Of a DNA stretch of 64,000 nucleotides, positions 33,933 through 42,301 are shown one piece after another. The notes below the pieces were generated by a model. That model worked only from the letters and a program-made list of their open reading frames with translations, was not told the DNA's origin and searched no databases. The stretch is from assembly GCF_001514065.1 (NCBI RefSeq), contig NZ_KQ948422.1:1240001-1304000 (forward strand), in the 5' to 3' direction. This stretch comes from Streptomyces antibioticus (lineage in GTDB: Bacteria; Actinomycetota; Actinomycetes; Streptomycetales; Streptomycetaceae). How positions within the stretch are numbered: position 1 is the first letter of the stretch; each line of letters starts with the position of its first letter. A program made the translations under genes and the position numbers.

Positions 33933-34514
33933 TCAGCGGCCCGTGACCGCCTCCGCGCCCGCCTGCGCGAACTTCTCGTCCAGGGCGCCGGACGGGGCGC
34001 CCGCGACGCCGATGCCCGCGATCGGTGCGTTCTGGGCGGTGACGGGGACGCCGCCGGCCAGGAACAGGGTGCCGGGGATGTCCTTCAGGTTCGGGGCCTG
34101 CTTCAGGCGCTCGGCGAGCTCGGAGGTGGGGGCGTTCCAGGAGACGGCGGTGTACGCCTTGCGCTCGGCGGACTCGTACGACTGCGGGCCGGCACCGTCG
34201 CCGCGCAGGGTGACGACGGTGTTGCCGTTGCGGTCGACGACGGCGACCGTGACCCGCTGGTTCTCCTTCTCGGCGGCGTCGAGCGCGGCCTGGGCGGCGC
34301 GGGTGGCGGCGTCGATCGTCAGGTGGGTGGACGTGGTGGTGGCCCTGGCCGGGGCGGAGACCGCGGCGGCAGCGGCGGGTGCCGCGGCCGGTGCGGAGGC
34401 GTTGGCGGAGACCGCGCCGAAGCCCGCCAGGGCGACGGCGCCGAGCACGGCACCGCCGAGGGCGACACGGGCGCGGCGGGAGACCTTCTTGTGCTGGGGC
34501 TGCACGGCGTTCAT
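33933..34514 (-). CDS. hbpS: HbpS-like secreted haem-binding protein
   Basis: 193 residues. Residues 1-43 form a long signal peptide (RRARVALGGAVLGAVALAGFGAVSANASA) followed by an Ala/Pro linker. The rest is the GlcG/HbpS domain: LTIDAATRAAQAALDAAEKENQRVTVAVVDRNGNTVVTLRGDGA, SWNAPTSELAERL, LFLAGGVPVTAQNAPIAGIGVAGAPSG. HbpS of Streptomyces reticuli is an extracellular octamer that binds haem and modulates the sensor kinase SenS under oxidative stress. The divergent senS-senR pair at this position makes the assignment firm. A perfect palindrome lies in the shared upstream region. Confidence 0.9.
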   Translation of the reverse strand: MNAVQPQHKKVSRRARVALGGAVLGAVALAGFGAVSANASAPAAAPAAAAAVSAPARATTTSTHLTIDAATRAAQAALDAAEKENQRVTVAVVDRNGNTVVTLRGDGAGPQSYESAERKAYTAVSWNAPTSELAERLKQAPNLKDIPGTLFLAGGVPVTAQNAPIAGIGVAGAPSGALDEKFAQAGAEAVTGR

Positions 34515-34634
34515 GGGTCGTCGACTCCTTCGGTGAGCGGGCGGCTCGGTCGCCGCCGCGTTTCCTGCTCTCCACCCTCGGCCCGGAACCGGGCCCGGAC
34601 AGTCGACGTTCCGGCTCGCCCGGGATCGCGGGAC

Positions 34635-34654
34635 GGATGACACCGGGGTCATCC
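34635..34654. promoter_or_regulatory. Perfect palindrome between hbpS and senS
   Basis: GGATGAC (34635-34641), six bases, GTCATCC (34648-34654). It sits 120 bases ahead of hbpS and 92 ahead of senS in the 231-base divergent region. A TTGACC hexamer (34661-34666) follows. It is a natural candidate for SenR binding. Confidence 0.55.
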
Positions 34655-34745
34655 GATCGGTTGACCTGCGGGGCCCGCGGCGCCGGTGACAATGAAGGTG
34701 TTTGCCCAGTTCAGCGACCACAGCCGGGAAGGGAGGCGGGCCCTG

Positions 34746-35942
34746 ATGCCGGATCGCCCGGACGAACCGAGCGCCGTGGACACCCGGTGGCTCGGCGTCG
34801 TCCTGCACGCGGCGTTCTTCCTGCTGCTCGGCGGCGCCCTCGCCCGCTTCCTGCTGCGCCATCCCGGCGAGCCGCGCACGCCGTGGATCATCGCGCTGTG
34901 CGTGGTGCTCGTCGTCCTGCATCTGGCGGGGCCGAAGGCGGGCCGCCCGGGACCACGGCACTCCGCGTGGCTGGCGCTCGTCGTCGTGGTCTGGATGGTG
35001 CTGGTCGTGCTCGCGCCCAGCTTCGCCTGGTGCGCGGTGCCCCTCTTCTACACGGGCCTGCGCACGCTGCCGTCGCGGGCGGCGCTCGTCCTGGTGGCGG
35101 TGCTGACGGTGTTCGTCGTCGCCGCGCAGGTGCAGCTCGGCGGGCGTTTCGACCCGAACCTGGTGCTGGCGCCGCCCGCCGTCGCCGCACTCGCGACCGC
35201 GGTCTTCCTCCAGATGGAGCGGCAGACCGACCGGCAGCGCGCCCTCATCGACGACCTCATCCGCACCCGCCGCGAACTCGCCGCCTCGGAACGCCGGGAA
35301 GGCACGCTCGCCGAGCGGGAACGGCTCGCCATGGAGATCCACGACACGCTCGCCCAGGGTCTGTCCAGCCAGCGGATGCTGCTCCAGGCGGCGGACCGGG
35401 TGTGGGACGGCGCACCGGACAAGGCCCGCGCCCACGTCCGCACCGCCGCCTCCGTCGCCGAGCACAACCTCGCCGAGGCCCGCCGTTTCGTGCACGACCT
35501 CGCGCCCGCCGACCTCGCCCGCGGCGGCGGCCTCGACGAGGCGCTGCGTGCGCTGGCCGCCCGGGAGTCCGGTGGGCAGGTGACCGTACGGGTGCACGTG
35601 GACGCCGACGAGGAGCGGCTCACCCGGCTGCCGGACCGCGTCCAGTCCGCCCTGCTGCGCATCGCCCAGGGCGCCCTGGCCAACGTCCGCGAGCATGCCG
35701 GCGCGAGCGGTGCCGCGCTCACGCTCACCCTGCTCGACGACGAGGTCGTCCTGGACGTCTCCGACGACGGCCACGGCTTCGACCCGGCCGCGCTGCCCGA
35801 CTCCGCCGAGGGTGGCCGCGGCCACGGTCTGCCCGCGATGCGGGCCCGCCTGCGGGCACTCGGCGGCACCCTGACCGTCGAGTCCCGCCCCGGCGAGGGC
35901 ACGGTCCTGTCCGCGGCGGTTCCTCTGGAGGCGCACCGATGA
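34746..35942 (+). CDS. senS: SenS-like sensor histidine kinase
   Basis: 398 residues. Five or six membrane helices occupy residues 15-160. The dimerisation/phosphoacceptor helix (ERERLAMEIHDTLAQGLSS, His199) and the HATPase (ALANVREHAGASGAALTLTL, DDGHGFDP, GRGHGLPAMRARL, GTVLSAAVPL) mark a NarL-type HisKA_3 kinase. ATG at 34746 follows GGGAGG; an upstream ATG at 34692 is possible. In S. reticuli SenS autophosphorylates and passes phosphate to SenR, with HbpS acting outside the membrane in response to haem or peroxide. The gene order hbpS-divergent-senS-senR is conserved. Confidence 0.9.
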   Translation: MPDRPDEPSAVDTRWLGVVLHAAFFLLLGGALARFLLRHPGEPRTPWIIALCVVLVVLHLAGPKAGRPGPRHSAWLALVVVVWMVLVVLAPSFAWCAVPLFYTGLRTLPSRAALVLVAVLTVFVVAAQVQLGGRFDPNLVLAPPAVAALATAVFLQMERQTDRQRALIDDLIRTRRELAASERREGTLAERERLAMEIHDTLAQGLSSQRMLLQAADRVWDGAPDKARAHVRTAASVAEHNLAEARRFVHDLAPADLARGGGLDEALRALAARESGGQVTVRVHVDADEERLTRLPDRVQSALLRIAQGALANVREHAGASGAALTLTLLDDEVVLDVSDDGHGFDPAALPDSAEGGRGHGLPAMRARLRALGGTLTVESRPGEGTVLSAAVPLEAHR

Positions 35943-35967
35943 CTTCTGTGGTCCGCTGGGAGGCACC

Positions 35968-36615
35968 TTGACCACCCCCGACCGCTCCCGCAGCGTGCGC
36001 ATCCTGGTCTGCGACGACCATGCCGTTGTACGCGCCGGACTGCTCGCGCTGCTCGACAGCGCCCCGGACATCGAGGTCGTCGGGGAGGCCGGTACCGGTG
36101 CGGAGGCGCTGGCGCTGGCCGCGAAGCTCATGCCGGACGTCGTGCTGATGGACCTCCAGCTGGGCGAGGGCATCGACGGCGTGGAGACCACCCGCCGCCT
36201 CACCTCCGCGCCGGGCGCCCGCCCGCACGTCCTGGTGCTGACGACCTTCGACACCGACGCCGACATCACCCGCGCCATCGAGGCGGGCGCCACCGGCTAT
36301 CTCCTCAAGGCCGAGCGCCCCGACGAGCTGTTCCAGGCGATCCACGCCGCCGCCGAGGGCCGCACCACGCTGTCGGCGCCGGTCGCCGGCCGGGTGATGG
36401 CCAATCTGCGCAAGCCCCGCCCCACCCTCACCGACCGCGAACGCGACATCCTCGCCCAGCTGGCACGCGGCATCGGCAACCGGGACATCGCGCGTGCCCT
36501 GTTCATCAGCGAGGCCACGGTGAAGACCCATCTCCGTCGTATCTACGACAAACTCGGCGTCGACACGCGGGCAGGAGCGGTGGCGGTCGCCAAGGAGAGA
36601 CGACTGCTTCCGTGA
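35968..36615 (+). CDS. senR: SenR-like response regulator, LuxR/NarL type
   Basis: 215 residues. Receiver domain with phospho-acceptor Asp62 (DVVLMDLQ), acidic DDH near residue 16, Thr in LVLTTFD and Lys in YLLKAE. The C-terminal LuxR-type helix-turn-helix is LTDRERDILAQLARGIGNRDIARALFISEATVKTHLRRIYDKLGV. The start codon is TTG, behind GGGAGG. Between senS and senR a ten-codon ORF overlaps both genes. In the model system SenR activates catalase-peroxidase and hbpS genes. Confidence 0.92.
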   Translation: MTTPDRSRSVRILVCDDHAVVRAGLLALLDSAPDIEVVGEAGTGAEALALAAKLMPDVVLMDLQLGEGIDGVETTRRLTSAPGARPHVLVLTTFDTDADITRAIEAGATGYLLKAERPDELFQAIHAAAEGRTTLSAPVAGRVMANLRKPRPTLTDRERDILAQLARGIGNRDIARALFISEATVKTHLRRIYDKLGVDTRAGAVAVAKERRLLP

Positions 36616-36738
36616 GGAGGATCCGCACCGTGTCCAGATCCAGCCACTCTCCCGCCGACGTGACCGTGTCGCCCCGGCCGGTGCCCCGCGCGGACGTAAC
36701 GTGGTGGCGGCCGATGCCGTAAACCCCTGGATGGCGTG

Positions 36739-37368
36739 ATGTGTTGGAGTGCGACGGCCGACCTGGTGGCCGGTACGGCGGTCGCGGGCGTCGGTGTCGC
36801 CTGTGTGGCGCGGGTGCGTGATCCGCGTGATCTCCCGCTGGCCGGGCTGCCGTTGCTGCTCGGGGCGCATCAGATCGTCGAGGCGCTGGTGTGGAACTCC
36901 GGTGGCGGCAGCGGCACCGCGACGGTGGTGTGGGCCGTGATCGCGCTGCCGGTACTGGCCGCGGGGGTGCCCTTGGCCGTCTGGTGCGCGGCTGCGCCAC
37001 GGGCCCGGCGTCGGCTGGGCCTTCTTCTGGTGCTCGGCGCGGCGACTGCGGCTGCGCTCACCCACGCTTTGGTCTCCGGTCCGGTCACGGCCGAGATCCG
37101 CGGCCACACGATGGGCTACTCCATAGGCCTGTCGCACACTCCCCTGCTCATCGCCGGGTATCTGCTGGCGACCGTGGGCTCCTTGCTGCTCTCCGGCGAC
37201 CGGCGGCTGTTCGTGCTGGGCGTGCTGGTCGCCGTGGGTGCGGCGGTCTGCTCGGCGTTGTGGCGGCTGGAGTTCGTCTCGACGTGGTGCGCGCTGGCCG
37301 CCCTGTGCTCGGTGGTGCTGCTCGGCTGGGTCCGGGCACGGTCGCGCGACGCGGTGTCCGCGGCCTGA
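36739..37368 (+). CDS. DUF6629-like membrane protein
   Basis: 209 residues and about seven membrane helices, starting MCWSATADLVAGTAVAGVGVACVARVRDPRDLPLAGLPLLLGAHQIVEALVW, which is the signature opening of this actinobacterial family. ATG at 36739 is preferred over the GTG three bases earlier. The conserved MCW start and a His in the LGAHQ motif suggest a metal or haem site, but function is unknown. The 123 bases between senR and this gene hold no recognisable element. Confidence 0.7.
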   Translation: MCWSATADLVAGTAVAGVGVACVARVRDPRDLPLAGLPLLLGAHQIVEALVWNSGGGSGTATVVWAVIALPVLAAGVPLAVWCAAAPRARRRLGLLLVLGAATAAALTHALVSGPVTAEIRGHTMGYSIGLSHTPLLIAGYLLATVGSLLLSGDRRLFVLGVLVAVGAAVCSALWRLEFVSTWCALAALCSVVLLGWVRARSRDAVSAA

Positions 37369-37476
37369 CGCCATCCATCCGCACGGCCGCCCGGCACAAT
37401 GGCCACCGTCTGACGCCACCGATCTTTCCGGGGCCGCCTGCGCGTCGCGCCCCGCATGGGACAGGATGAGCGGGTC

Positions 37477-38112
37477 ATGCGCCCGCACCTCAGCCATCGC
37501 CACCGTCCAGCGCCTCTGCCCGTGTTGCGGGCTGCGGTGTTCGCCGTCGTCGGCGCCGTGCTGGGGGTGAGCGCCCATCATCTGTTCGGCGCGGAGTCCG
37601 TGCCGTGGGCGCAGGCGTCGACCGTCGCCGGCGGGCTCTTCGGGCTGGGTCTGGTCGGCGTACGGCGGCCGCGGCATGTGGGCACGGTCGTCGTGTTCAG
37701 CGTGGCGGGGCAGTCGGGGCTGCATCTTTGGCTGACGCTCACCACGCACACTCCGCAGGCCCAGGGCCACGTCCACCACGCCGGCCCCGCGACGGGTCAT
37801 GAGCGGCTGCACGACTCCGTCGCCATGACCGTCGCCCACGCGCTGGTCGCCGTACTCGTCGCGGTGTTGCTGCATCGCGCGGACGCCGCCTGCTGGACGC
37901 TGGTCCGCGGTGTGGGCGCGGTGCTGGGCTCGGTGCGGGCCCATGTCGCCGCCGCCCGGGCGCTGTTCACCCGGCCGCGGGTGGCCGGGCTGCTCGATGT
38001 GCTGGTTCCGGTGCGGGCCGAGCGGGCGCGGCCGACGCTCACGGGGACCGTCCTCGCGCACGCGGTGGTGCGGCGGGGGCCGCCATGGGGTCGGGCGGTT
38101 CTCGTCAACTGA
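37477..38112 (+). CDS. Four-helix membrane protein upstream of YcnI-type gene
   Basis: 211 residues; helices near 15-35, 45-65, 72-92 and 130-150. A His-rich outer loop (LTLTTHTPQAQGHVHHAGPATGHERLHD) lies between helices 3 and 4, the kind of loop that binds copper or zinc. The C terminus is an Arg/Ala-rich cytoplasmic tail. It is followed after 69 bases by the YcnI-type copper protein, so a role in copper handling is inferred. ATG at 37456 is another possible start. Confidence 0.65.
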   Translation: MRPHLSHRHRPAPLPVLRAAVFAVVGAVLGVSAHHLFGAESVPWAQASTVAGGLFGLGLVGVRRPRHVGTVVVFSVAGQSGLHLWLTLTTHTPQAQGHVHHAGPATGHERLHDSVAMTVAHALVAVLVAVLLHRADAACWTLVRGVGAVLGSVRAHVAAARALFTRPRVAGLLDVLVPVRAERARPTLTGTVLAHAVVRRGPPWGRAVLVN

Positions 38113-38181
38113 CCCGATCGGGGCGCGCGTTCGGCTTCGCCGTGCGGCGGCCCCGGCAACCCCCCATGCCTGGAGACACCC

Positions 38182-38910
38182 ATGTCCCGCATCATCCGCC
38201 GGCTGACCGTCGCGGCCGCCGCCGCGGCAACCGCCGTCCTGTTCACCGCCGTTCCGGCCGCCGCCCATGTCGAGGTCGAGTCGGACGACGCACAGGCCCT
38301 CGCCGAGAACGCCGAACTCGCCTTCACCGCCGAGTCGGAGTCCGCCACCGCCGGGATCACGCAGATCCGGGTGGTCCTGCCCAAGGGCATCGCCCCGTCC
38401 GACGTGACGTACGGGAAGGGGCCCGAGGGCTGGAAGTTCACCGCGACGAACGACGGCTACACCGTGAAGGGCGCGGCGCTGAAGGTGGGTGCCGATGCCG
38501 AGTACTCCGTCGTCGTACGGCAGTTGCCCGACGCGAAGGAGCTGGCGTTCAAGACGCTCCAGACGTACGGCGACGGCAAGGTCGACCGCTGGATCGAGCT
38601 GGACGAGTCCGGCGACGACGACGGCCACGGGCACGGTGAGGGCAACCCGGCCCCGGTGCTGAAGCTGAAGGCGGCCGCGCCGGGTGCGACGCCGGTCGGC
38701 CCCTCCCCCAGTGCGTCCGCGAGCCCGTCGGCGACCCCGACCGCCGAGGAGTCCAGCACCTCGCCGACCCCACAGGCGGCCGACACCGAGAAGGAGGACG
38801 ACGGCGGCGGTCTCTCCTCGGGGGCGTGGGTCGCGATCGCCGTGGTGCTCGTCGTAGCGGTAGCCGTGGCCGTGGTCTTCGCGCGACGCAGGGGCGGCGC
38901 CCGGCAGTAG
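38182..38910 (+). CDS. YcnI/DUF1775-family copper-binding membrane protein
   Basis: 242 residues. Signal peptide 1-28 ends AAA, so the mature protein begins with His29 (HVEVESDDAQAL), the conserved N-terminal copper-brace histidine of YcnI. DUF1775 body: ELAFTAESESATAGITQIRVVLPKGIAP...GPEGWKFTATNDGYTVKG, with the conserved Trp. A His/Asp stretch (DDDGHGHGEG) and a Pro/Ser linker precede one C-terminal membrane helix and an RRRGG tail. It probably scavenges or delivers copper outside the membrane. Genes for CopC/D are not visible nearby. Confidence 0.88.
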   Translation: MSRIIRRLTVAAAAAATAVLFTAVPAAAHVEVESDDAQALAENAELAFTAESESATAGITQIRVVLPKGIAPSDVTYGKGPEGWKFTATNDGYTVKGAALKVGADAEYSVVVRQLPDAKELAFKTLQTYGDGKVDRWIELDESGDDDGHGHGEGNPAPVLKLKAAAPGATPVGPSPSASASPSATPTAEESSTSPTPQAADTEKEDDGGGLSSGAWVAIAVVLVVAVAVAVVFARRRGGARQ

Positions 38911-38929
38911 GCCACCGCTCGGCTCAAGT

Positions 38930-38964
38930 GCCCCCGCATCCCACCGAGTTCGGGTTGCGGGGGC
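38930..38964. terminator. Terminator hairpin after YcnI-type gene
   Basis: Perfect 9-bp stem GCCCCCGCA / TGCGGGGGC with a 17-base loop, 20 bases past the YcnI stop codon and 76 bases before the next start. Confidence 0.6.
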
Positions 38965-39039
38965 TGGTCATGGCAGCGGTCCGAGGGGGACGATTCGGGA
39001 GGACACCGTCGAACCGGCGCGGAGGAGTGGAGTGCCCCG

Positions 39040-40011
39040 ATGAAGGCCATCGTCCAGTACGCGTACGGCTCCACCGAGACCCTGGAACTGCGGGACGTCG
39101 AGCGTCCCGTGCCCCGCGACGACGAAGTGCTGGTGGAGGTGCGTGCCGCGGGCGTCGACCCGAGCGTCTGGCATCTCATGACCGGACGGCCCTACATCGC
39201 CCGGCTCAGTCCCGAGCTCGGCCTGCGCCGGCCCGCTCACGTCGTGCGCGGCTGGGACGCGGCGGGGCGGGTGGCGGCGGTCGGGGCGAAGGTGACCGGG
39301 TTCAAGCCGGGGGACGAGGTGTTCGGGCAGTGCGACGGCTCCTTCGCCGAGTTCGCGCGCGCCAGACCCGACCAGCTCGCCACGCTGCCCGACGGCCTCT
39401 CCTTCACGCAGGCCGCCGCCCTGCCCGTCTCCGGCGTGACCGCCCTCCAGGCCCTCGACATGGCCCGCCCGCGGCCCGGCGACAAGGTGCTCGTGATCGG
39501 CGCCTCGGGCGGCGTGGGGACGTACGCCGTGCAACTCGCCGCCCATTACGGGGCCCAGGTCACCGGGGTGTGCGGGCCCGGCGCGGCCGACCTGGTCCGG
39601 TCGCTCGGGGCGGCCGACGTCATCGACTACACCCGGGAGGACGTCACCGACCGGCCCGTCCGCCACGACCTCGTCATCGACACCGCCGGCAACCGTTCCC
39701 TGACCCGGTTGCGCCGGGTCCTCGCGCCGCGGGGCACGGTCGTCTTCGTCGGCGGCGAGGACGGCGGGCCCGTGGTGGGCGGCCTGGACCGATTGGTCCG
39801 GGGACTGGTGCTGTCACTCTTCGTGGGGCAGCGCCTGCGCCCGCTGTTCGCCCGCACCCGGCAGCCGGACCTGCTCCGGCTCAAGGCCCTCGCGGAGACC
39901 GGCGCGATCGCCCCGGTGATCGACCGCATCTACCCGCTGGAGGAGGCCGTGGCCGCCGTACGCCATCTGGAGAGCGGGCATCCGCGGGGCAAGCTCGTCG
40001 TCACCGTCTGA
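39040..40011 (+). CDS. NAD(P)-dependent zinc-independent alcohol dehydrogenase/quinone oxidoreductase
   Basis: 323 residues. N-terminal GroES-like domain (MKAIVQYAYGSTETLELRDVERPVPRDDEVLVEV, VRGWDAAGRVAAVG) and a Rossmann domain (VLVIGASGGVGTYAVQLAAHYGAQVTGV). The zinc-ligand Cys/His pairs of true alcohol dehydrogenases are missing, so this is the quinone-oxidoreductase-like branch using NADPH. GGAGGAG before ATG. It converges with the marR gene with 5 bases between stops and may belong to the same stress response, but nothing in the sequence shows it. Confidence 0.88.
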   Translation: MKAIVQYAYGSTETLELRDVERPVPRDDEVLVEVRAAGVDPSVWHLMTGRPYIARLSPELGLRRPAHVVRGWDAAGRVAAVGAKVTGFKPGDEVFGQCDGSFAEFARARPDQLATLPDGLSFTQAAALPVSGVTALQALDMARPRPGDKVLVIGASGGVGTYAVQLAAHYGAQVTGVCGPGAADLVRSLGAADVIDYTREDVTDRPVRHDLVIDTAGNRSLTRLRRVLAPRGTVVFVGGEDGGPVVGGLDRLVRGLVLSLFVGQRLRPLFARTRQPDLLRLKALAETGAIAPVIDRIYPLEEAVAAVRHLESGHPRGKLVVTV

Positions 40012-40016
40012 GCGCG

Positions 40017-40547
40017 TCAGCTCTCCGTCGGGGGTTCGAGGCGGGCGAGCCAGGTGGTGAGCAGCGTTTCCAGGATCTCGGCCTCGGCGGGCGTCAGCAG
40101 GTCCAGCAGCCGGCGTTCGTTGCGCATGTGGTCGGTGAAGGCCCGGTCGACGAGTTCGCGGCCGGGCCGGGTGAGGGCGACGATCCGGCCGCGCTGGTCG
40201 TCGGCGGAGCGGCGGCGGGTGACGAGTCCGGCCCGCTCCAGACGGTCGATGCGCTTCGTCATCGCGCCGGTGGTCACCATGGTGTGCGCGGCGAGCTCGC
40301 CGGGCGCCCGCTCGTAGGGCTCACCGGCGCGGCGCAGGGCGCACAGGACGTCGAACTCCCCCTCGCCGAGGCCGTGACGGCTGTAGACGAGCTGGAGTTC
40401 CTCGGTGAGCCGGCCGGCGAGGCGGTGCAGCCTGCCGATCACTCCCTGCGGGGCGACGTCGAGGTCGGGCCGCTCGCGGCGCCAGTCGGCCTGGATACGG
40501 GCCACACGGTCCGGCGTTCGCCGGTCTTCCACGGACATGCACGCCAT
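40017..40547 (-). CDS. MarR-family transcriptional regulator
   Basis: 176 residues. Winged helix: LGEGEFDVLCALRRAGEPYERAPGELAAHTMVTTGAMTKRIDRLERAGLVTRRRSADDQRGRIVALT, flanked by dimer helices (HRLAGRLTEELQLVYSRHG and LLDLLTPAEAEILETLLTTWL). Start at 40547 has GGAAG five bases upstream; ATG at 40538 is an alternative. Two CTTCCA-type palindromes lie in the 31-base gap to the divergent EamA exporter, so it very likely represses both genes. Confidence 0.9.
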   Translation of the reverse strand: MACMSVEDRRTPDRVARIQADWRRERPDLDVAPQGVIGRLHRLAGRLTEELQLVYSRHGLGEGEFDVLCALRRAGEPYERAPGELAAHTMVTTGAMTKRIDRLERAGLVTRRRSADDQRGRIVALTRPGRELVDRAFTDHMRNERRLLDLLTPAEAEILETLLTTWLARLEPPTES

Positions 40548-40552
40548 ATTAG

Positions 40553-40585
40553 CTTCCAGGGAAGTTATATTGTCTTCCATGGAAG
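40553..40585. promoter_or_regulatory. Paired MarR operators overlapping the exporter start codon
   Basis: CTTCCAGGGAAG (40553-40564) and the perfect CTTCCATGGAAG (40574-40585), 21 bases apart. A TATATT -10 element (40566-40571) lies between them, and the ATG of the EamA gene (40579-40581) is inside the second palindrome, 7 bases after the -10. Confidence 0.8.
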
Positions 40586-41469
40586 CCAATTCCCGATGGG
40601 TGGCGCTGACGGCGGTGGCCCCGGTGGCCTGGGGCACCAACTACTACGTCACCCACGAGTTCCTCCCGACGGACAGCCCGCTGTACGGGGCCGCGCTGCG
40701 GGCCCTGCCCGCCGGTCTGGTGCTGCTCGCCCTCGCCCGGCGGCGGCCGTACGGGGTGTGGTGGTGGCGCTCGGCGGTGCTCGGGCTGCTCAACGTGAGC
40801 GTGTTCTTCGTCCTCGTCTACGCCGCCTCGCAGCTGCTTCCGACGAGCGTGGCCTCGACCGTCATGGCGGTGTCCCCGCTGACGATGATGCTCATCGCCT
40901 GGTCGCTGGTCGCCGAGCGGCCCGGCGCCGCGCATCTCACCGGCGCCGCGATCGGGCTCGCCGGGGTCTGTCTGATGCTGTTCACCGGGGCGGAGGGGGT
41001 GAGCGTGCCGGGGGTGCTGGCCTCGGGCGGGGCCATGCTGGTGTCGGCGTTCGGGCACATCCTGACCAAGCGGTGGAACGCCGGGGGCGCGGTGCTCGCC
41101 TCGACCGCCTGGCAGCTCACCGCCGGGGCGCTGTTCCTGCTGCCGGTCGCGGCGGCCGTGGAGGGCCCGCCGCCCGCCCTGTCCGCGTCGGCGCTCCTCG
41201 CGTTCGCGTATGTCTCCGTCGTCGCCACGGCTCTGGCCTTCACCGTGTGGTTCGCCGGACTGCGGCACCTGCCGTCGGGGACGGTCGGGCTCATCGGGTT
41301 GCTCAATCCGGTGACCGGTGTCCTGCTCGGCACGGTGGTGGCGGGCGAGGCACTGACCGTACGGCAGCTGTGCGGGCTGGGGCTGGTGCTGCTCGGGGTC
41401 GCGCTCGGCCGACCGGGACGCGCGCGGCCGGCACCCCGGGTCGTGCCCGCGGCCTGCAACGCCCCCTGA
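40579..41469 (+). CDS. EamA/DMT-family exporter
   Basis: 296 residues with ten membrane helices in two EamA repeats (RWVALTAVAPVAWGTNYYVTHEFLPTDSPLYGAALRALPAGLVLLAL; VLASGGAMLVSAFGHILTKRW to PVTGVLLGTVVAGEALTVRQLCGLGLVLLGVAL). It is close to the RhaT/PecM-like exporters often paired with MarR. It starts at ATG 40579 with no ribosome site but a -10 element 7 bases upstream, so a leaderless transcript is expected. Regulated by the divergent MarR. Substrate likely a metabolite or drug. Confidence 0.9.
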   Translation: MEANSRWVALTAVAPVAWGTNYYVTHEFLPTDSPLYGAALRALPAGLVLLALARRRPYGVWWWRSAVLGLLNVSVFFVLVYAASQLLPTSVASTVMAVSPLTMMLIAWSLVAERPGAAHLTGAAIGLAGVCLMLFTGAEGVSVPGVLASGGAMLVSAFGHILTKRWNAGGAVLASTAWQLTAGALFLLPVAAAVEGPPPALSASALLAFAYVSVVATALAFTVWFAGLRHLPSGTVGLIGLLNPVTGVLLGTVVAGEALTVRQLCGLGLVLLGVALGRPGRARPAPRVVPAACNAP

Positions 41470-41488
41470 GCCGGGGCAAGGTGGAGGG

Positions 41489-42301
41489 GTGAGCGAACAG
41501 CGCTTCGACGTGTGGGCCGCCGGCGACGCCTACGAGCGGTACATGGGCCGGTGGAGCCGGCGTGTGGCCGACGAGTTCGTCCGGTGGCTGGGCTGCCCGC
41601 CCGAGGCACGGTGGCTGGACATCGGCTGCGGTTCGGGGGCGCTGACCTCGGCGGTGGCCGTACGGTGCCGGCCCCGGGCGCTGCTGGGCGTGGAGCGGTC
41701 CGCCGGGTTCGCCGCGACGGCACGCGCCGCCGCTCCCCCGCCCGCCCGTGTCGCCGTGGCGGACGCCCAGGCGCTGCCGGTGCGGGACGCGGCCTTCGAC
41801 GCGGCCGTCAGCGGGCTGGTGCTCAACTTCCTTCCCGATCCCGGCCTCGCGCTGGCGGAGGCGGTGCGGGTGGTGCGGCCGGGCGGCGCGGTGGCCGCCT
41901 ATGTGTGGGACTACGGCGAGGGCATGGGGTTCCTGCGTCACTTCTGGGCCGCCGCGACCTCGGTCGACCCGTCGGCCGCGGCCCATGACGAGGGCCGCCG
42001 CTTCCCGCTCTGCCGGCCGTCCGCGCTGTGTCCGCTGTGGACCGGGGCGGGGCTGACCGAGGTGACGGTGGCGCCGGTGGAGATCCCCACCCTGTTCACG
42101 GACTTCGAGGACCTGTGGACCCCGTTCCTGTCCGGCCAGGGCCCGGCCCCCGGGTACGTGGCCGCCCTCGCCCCCGACGTCCGGGAGCGGCTGCGGCGGA
42201 CGCTGCACGATCGGGTGCCCGTACGGGCGGACGGGACCATCGCGCTCACAGCGCGCGCCTGGGCCGTACGGGGTCGCAAGCCGGGAGCTAGCGGAGGGTG
42301 A
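41489..42301 (+). CDS. Class I SAM-dependent methyltransferase (UbiE-like)
   Basis: 270 residues. SAM motif WLDIGCGSGALTSAV, post I LLGVERSAG, motif II region ARVAVADAQALPVRDAAFDAAVSGLVLNFLPDPGLALAEAVRVVRPGGAVAAYVWDY. Opening DVWAAGDAYERYMGRWSRRVADEFVRWL is typical of small-molecule methyltransferases in actinomycetes. GTG start 19 bases after the EamA stop, same strand, so it may be read with the exporter. Its end overlaps by 14 bases the end of the convergent barstar-family gene. Substrate unknown. Confidence 0.87.
   Translation: MSEQRFDVWAAGDAYERYMGRWSRRVADEFVRWLGCPPEARWLDIGCGSGALTSAVAVRCRPRALLGVERSAGFAATARAAAPPPARVAVADAQALPVRDAAFDAAVSGLVLNFLPDPGLALAEAVRVVRPGGAVAAYVWDYGEGMGFLRHFWAAATSVDPSAAAHDEGRRFPLCRPSALCPLWTGAGLTEVTVAPVEIPTLFTDFEDLWTPFLSGQGPAPGYVAALAPDVRERLRRTLHDRVPVRADGTIALTARAWAVRGRKPGASGG

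Noticed and set aside
40017-42301. MarR-exporter-methyltransferase set as part of an antibiotic gene cluster
   Set aside because: No scaffold-forming enzyme (PKS, NRPS, terpene synthase, RiPP enzyme) occurs in the window; such small sets are common outside clusters.
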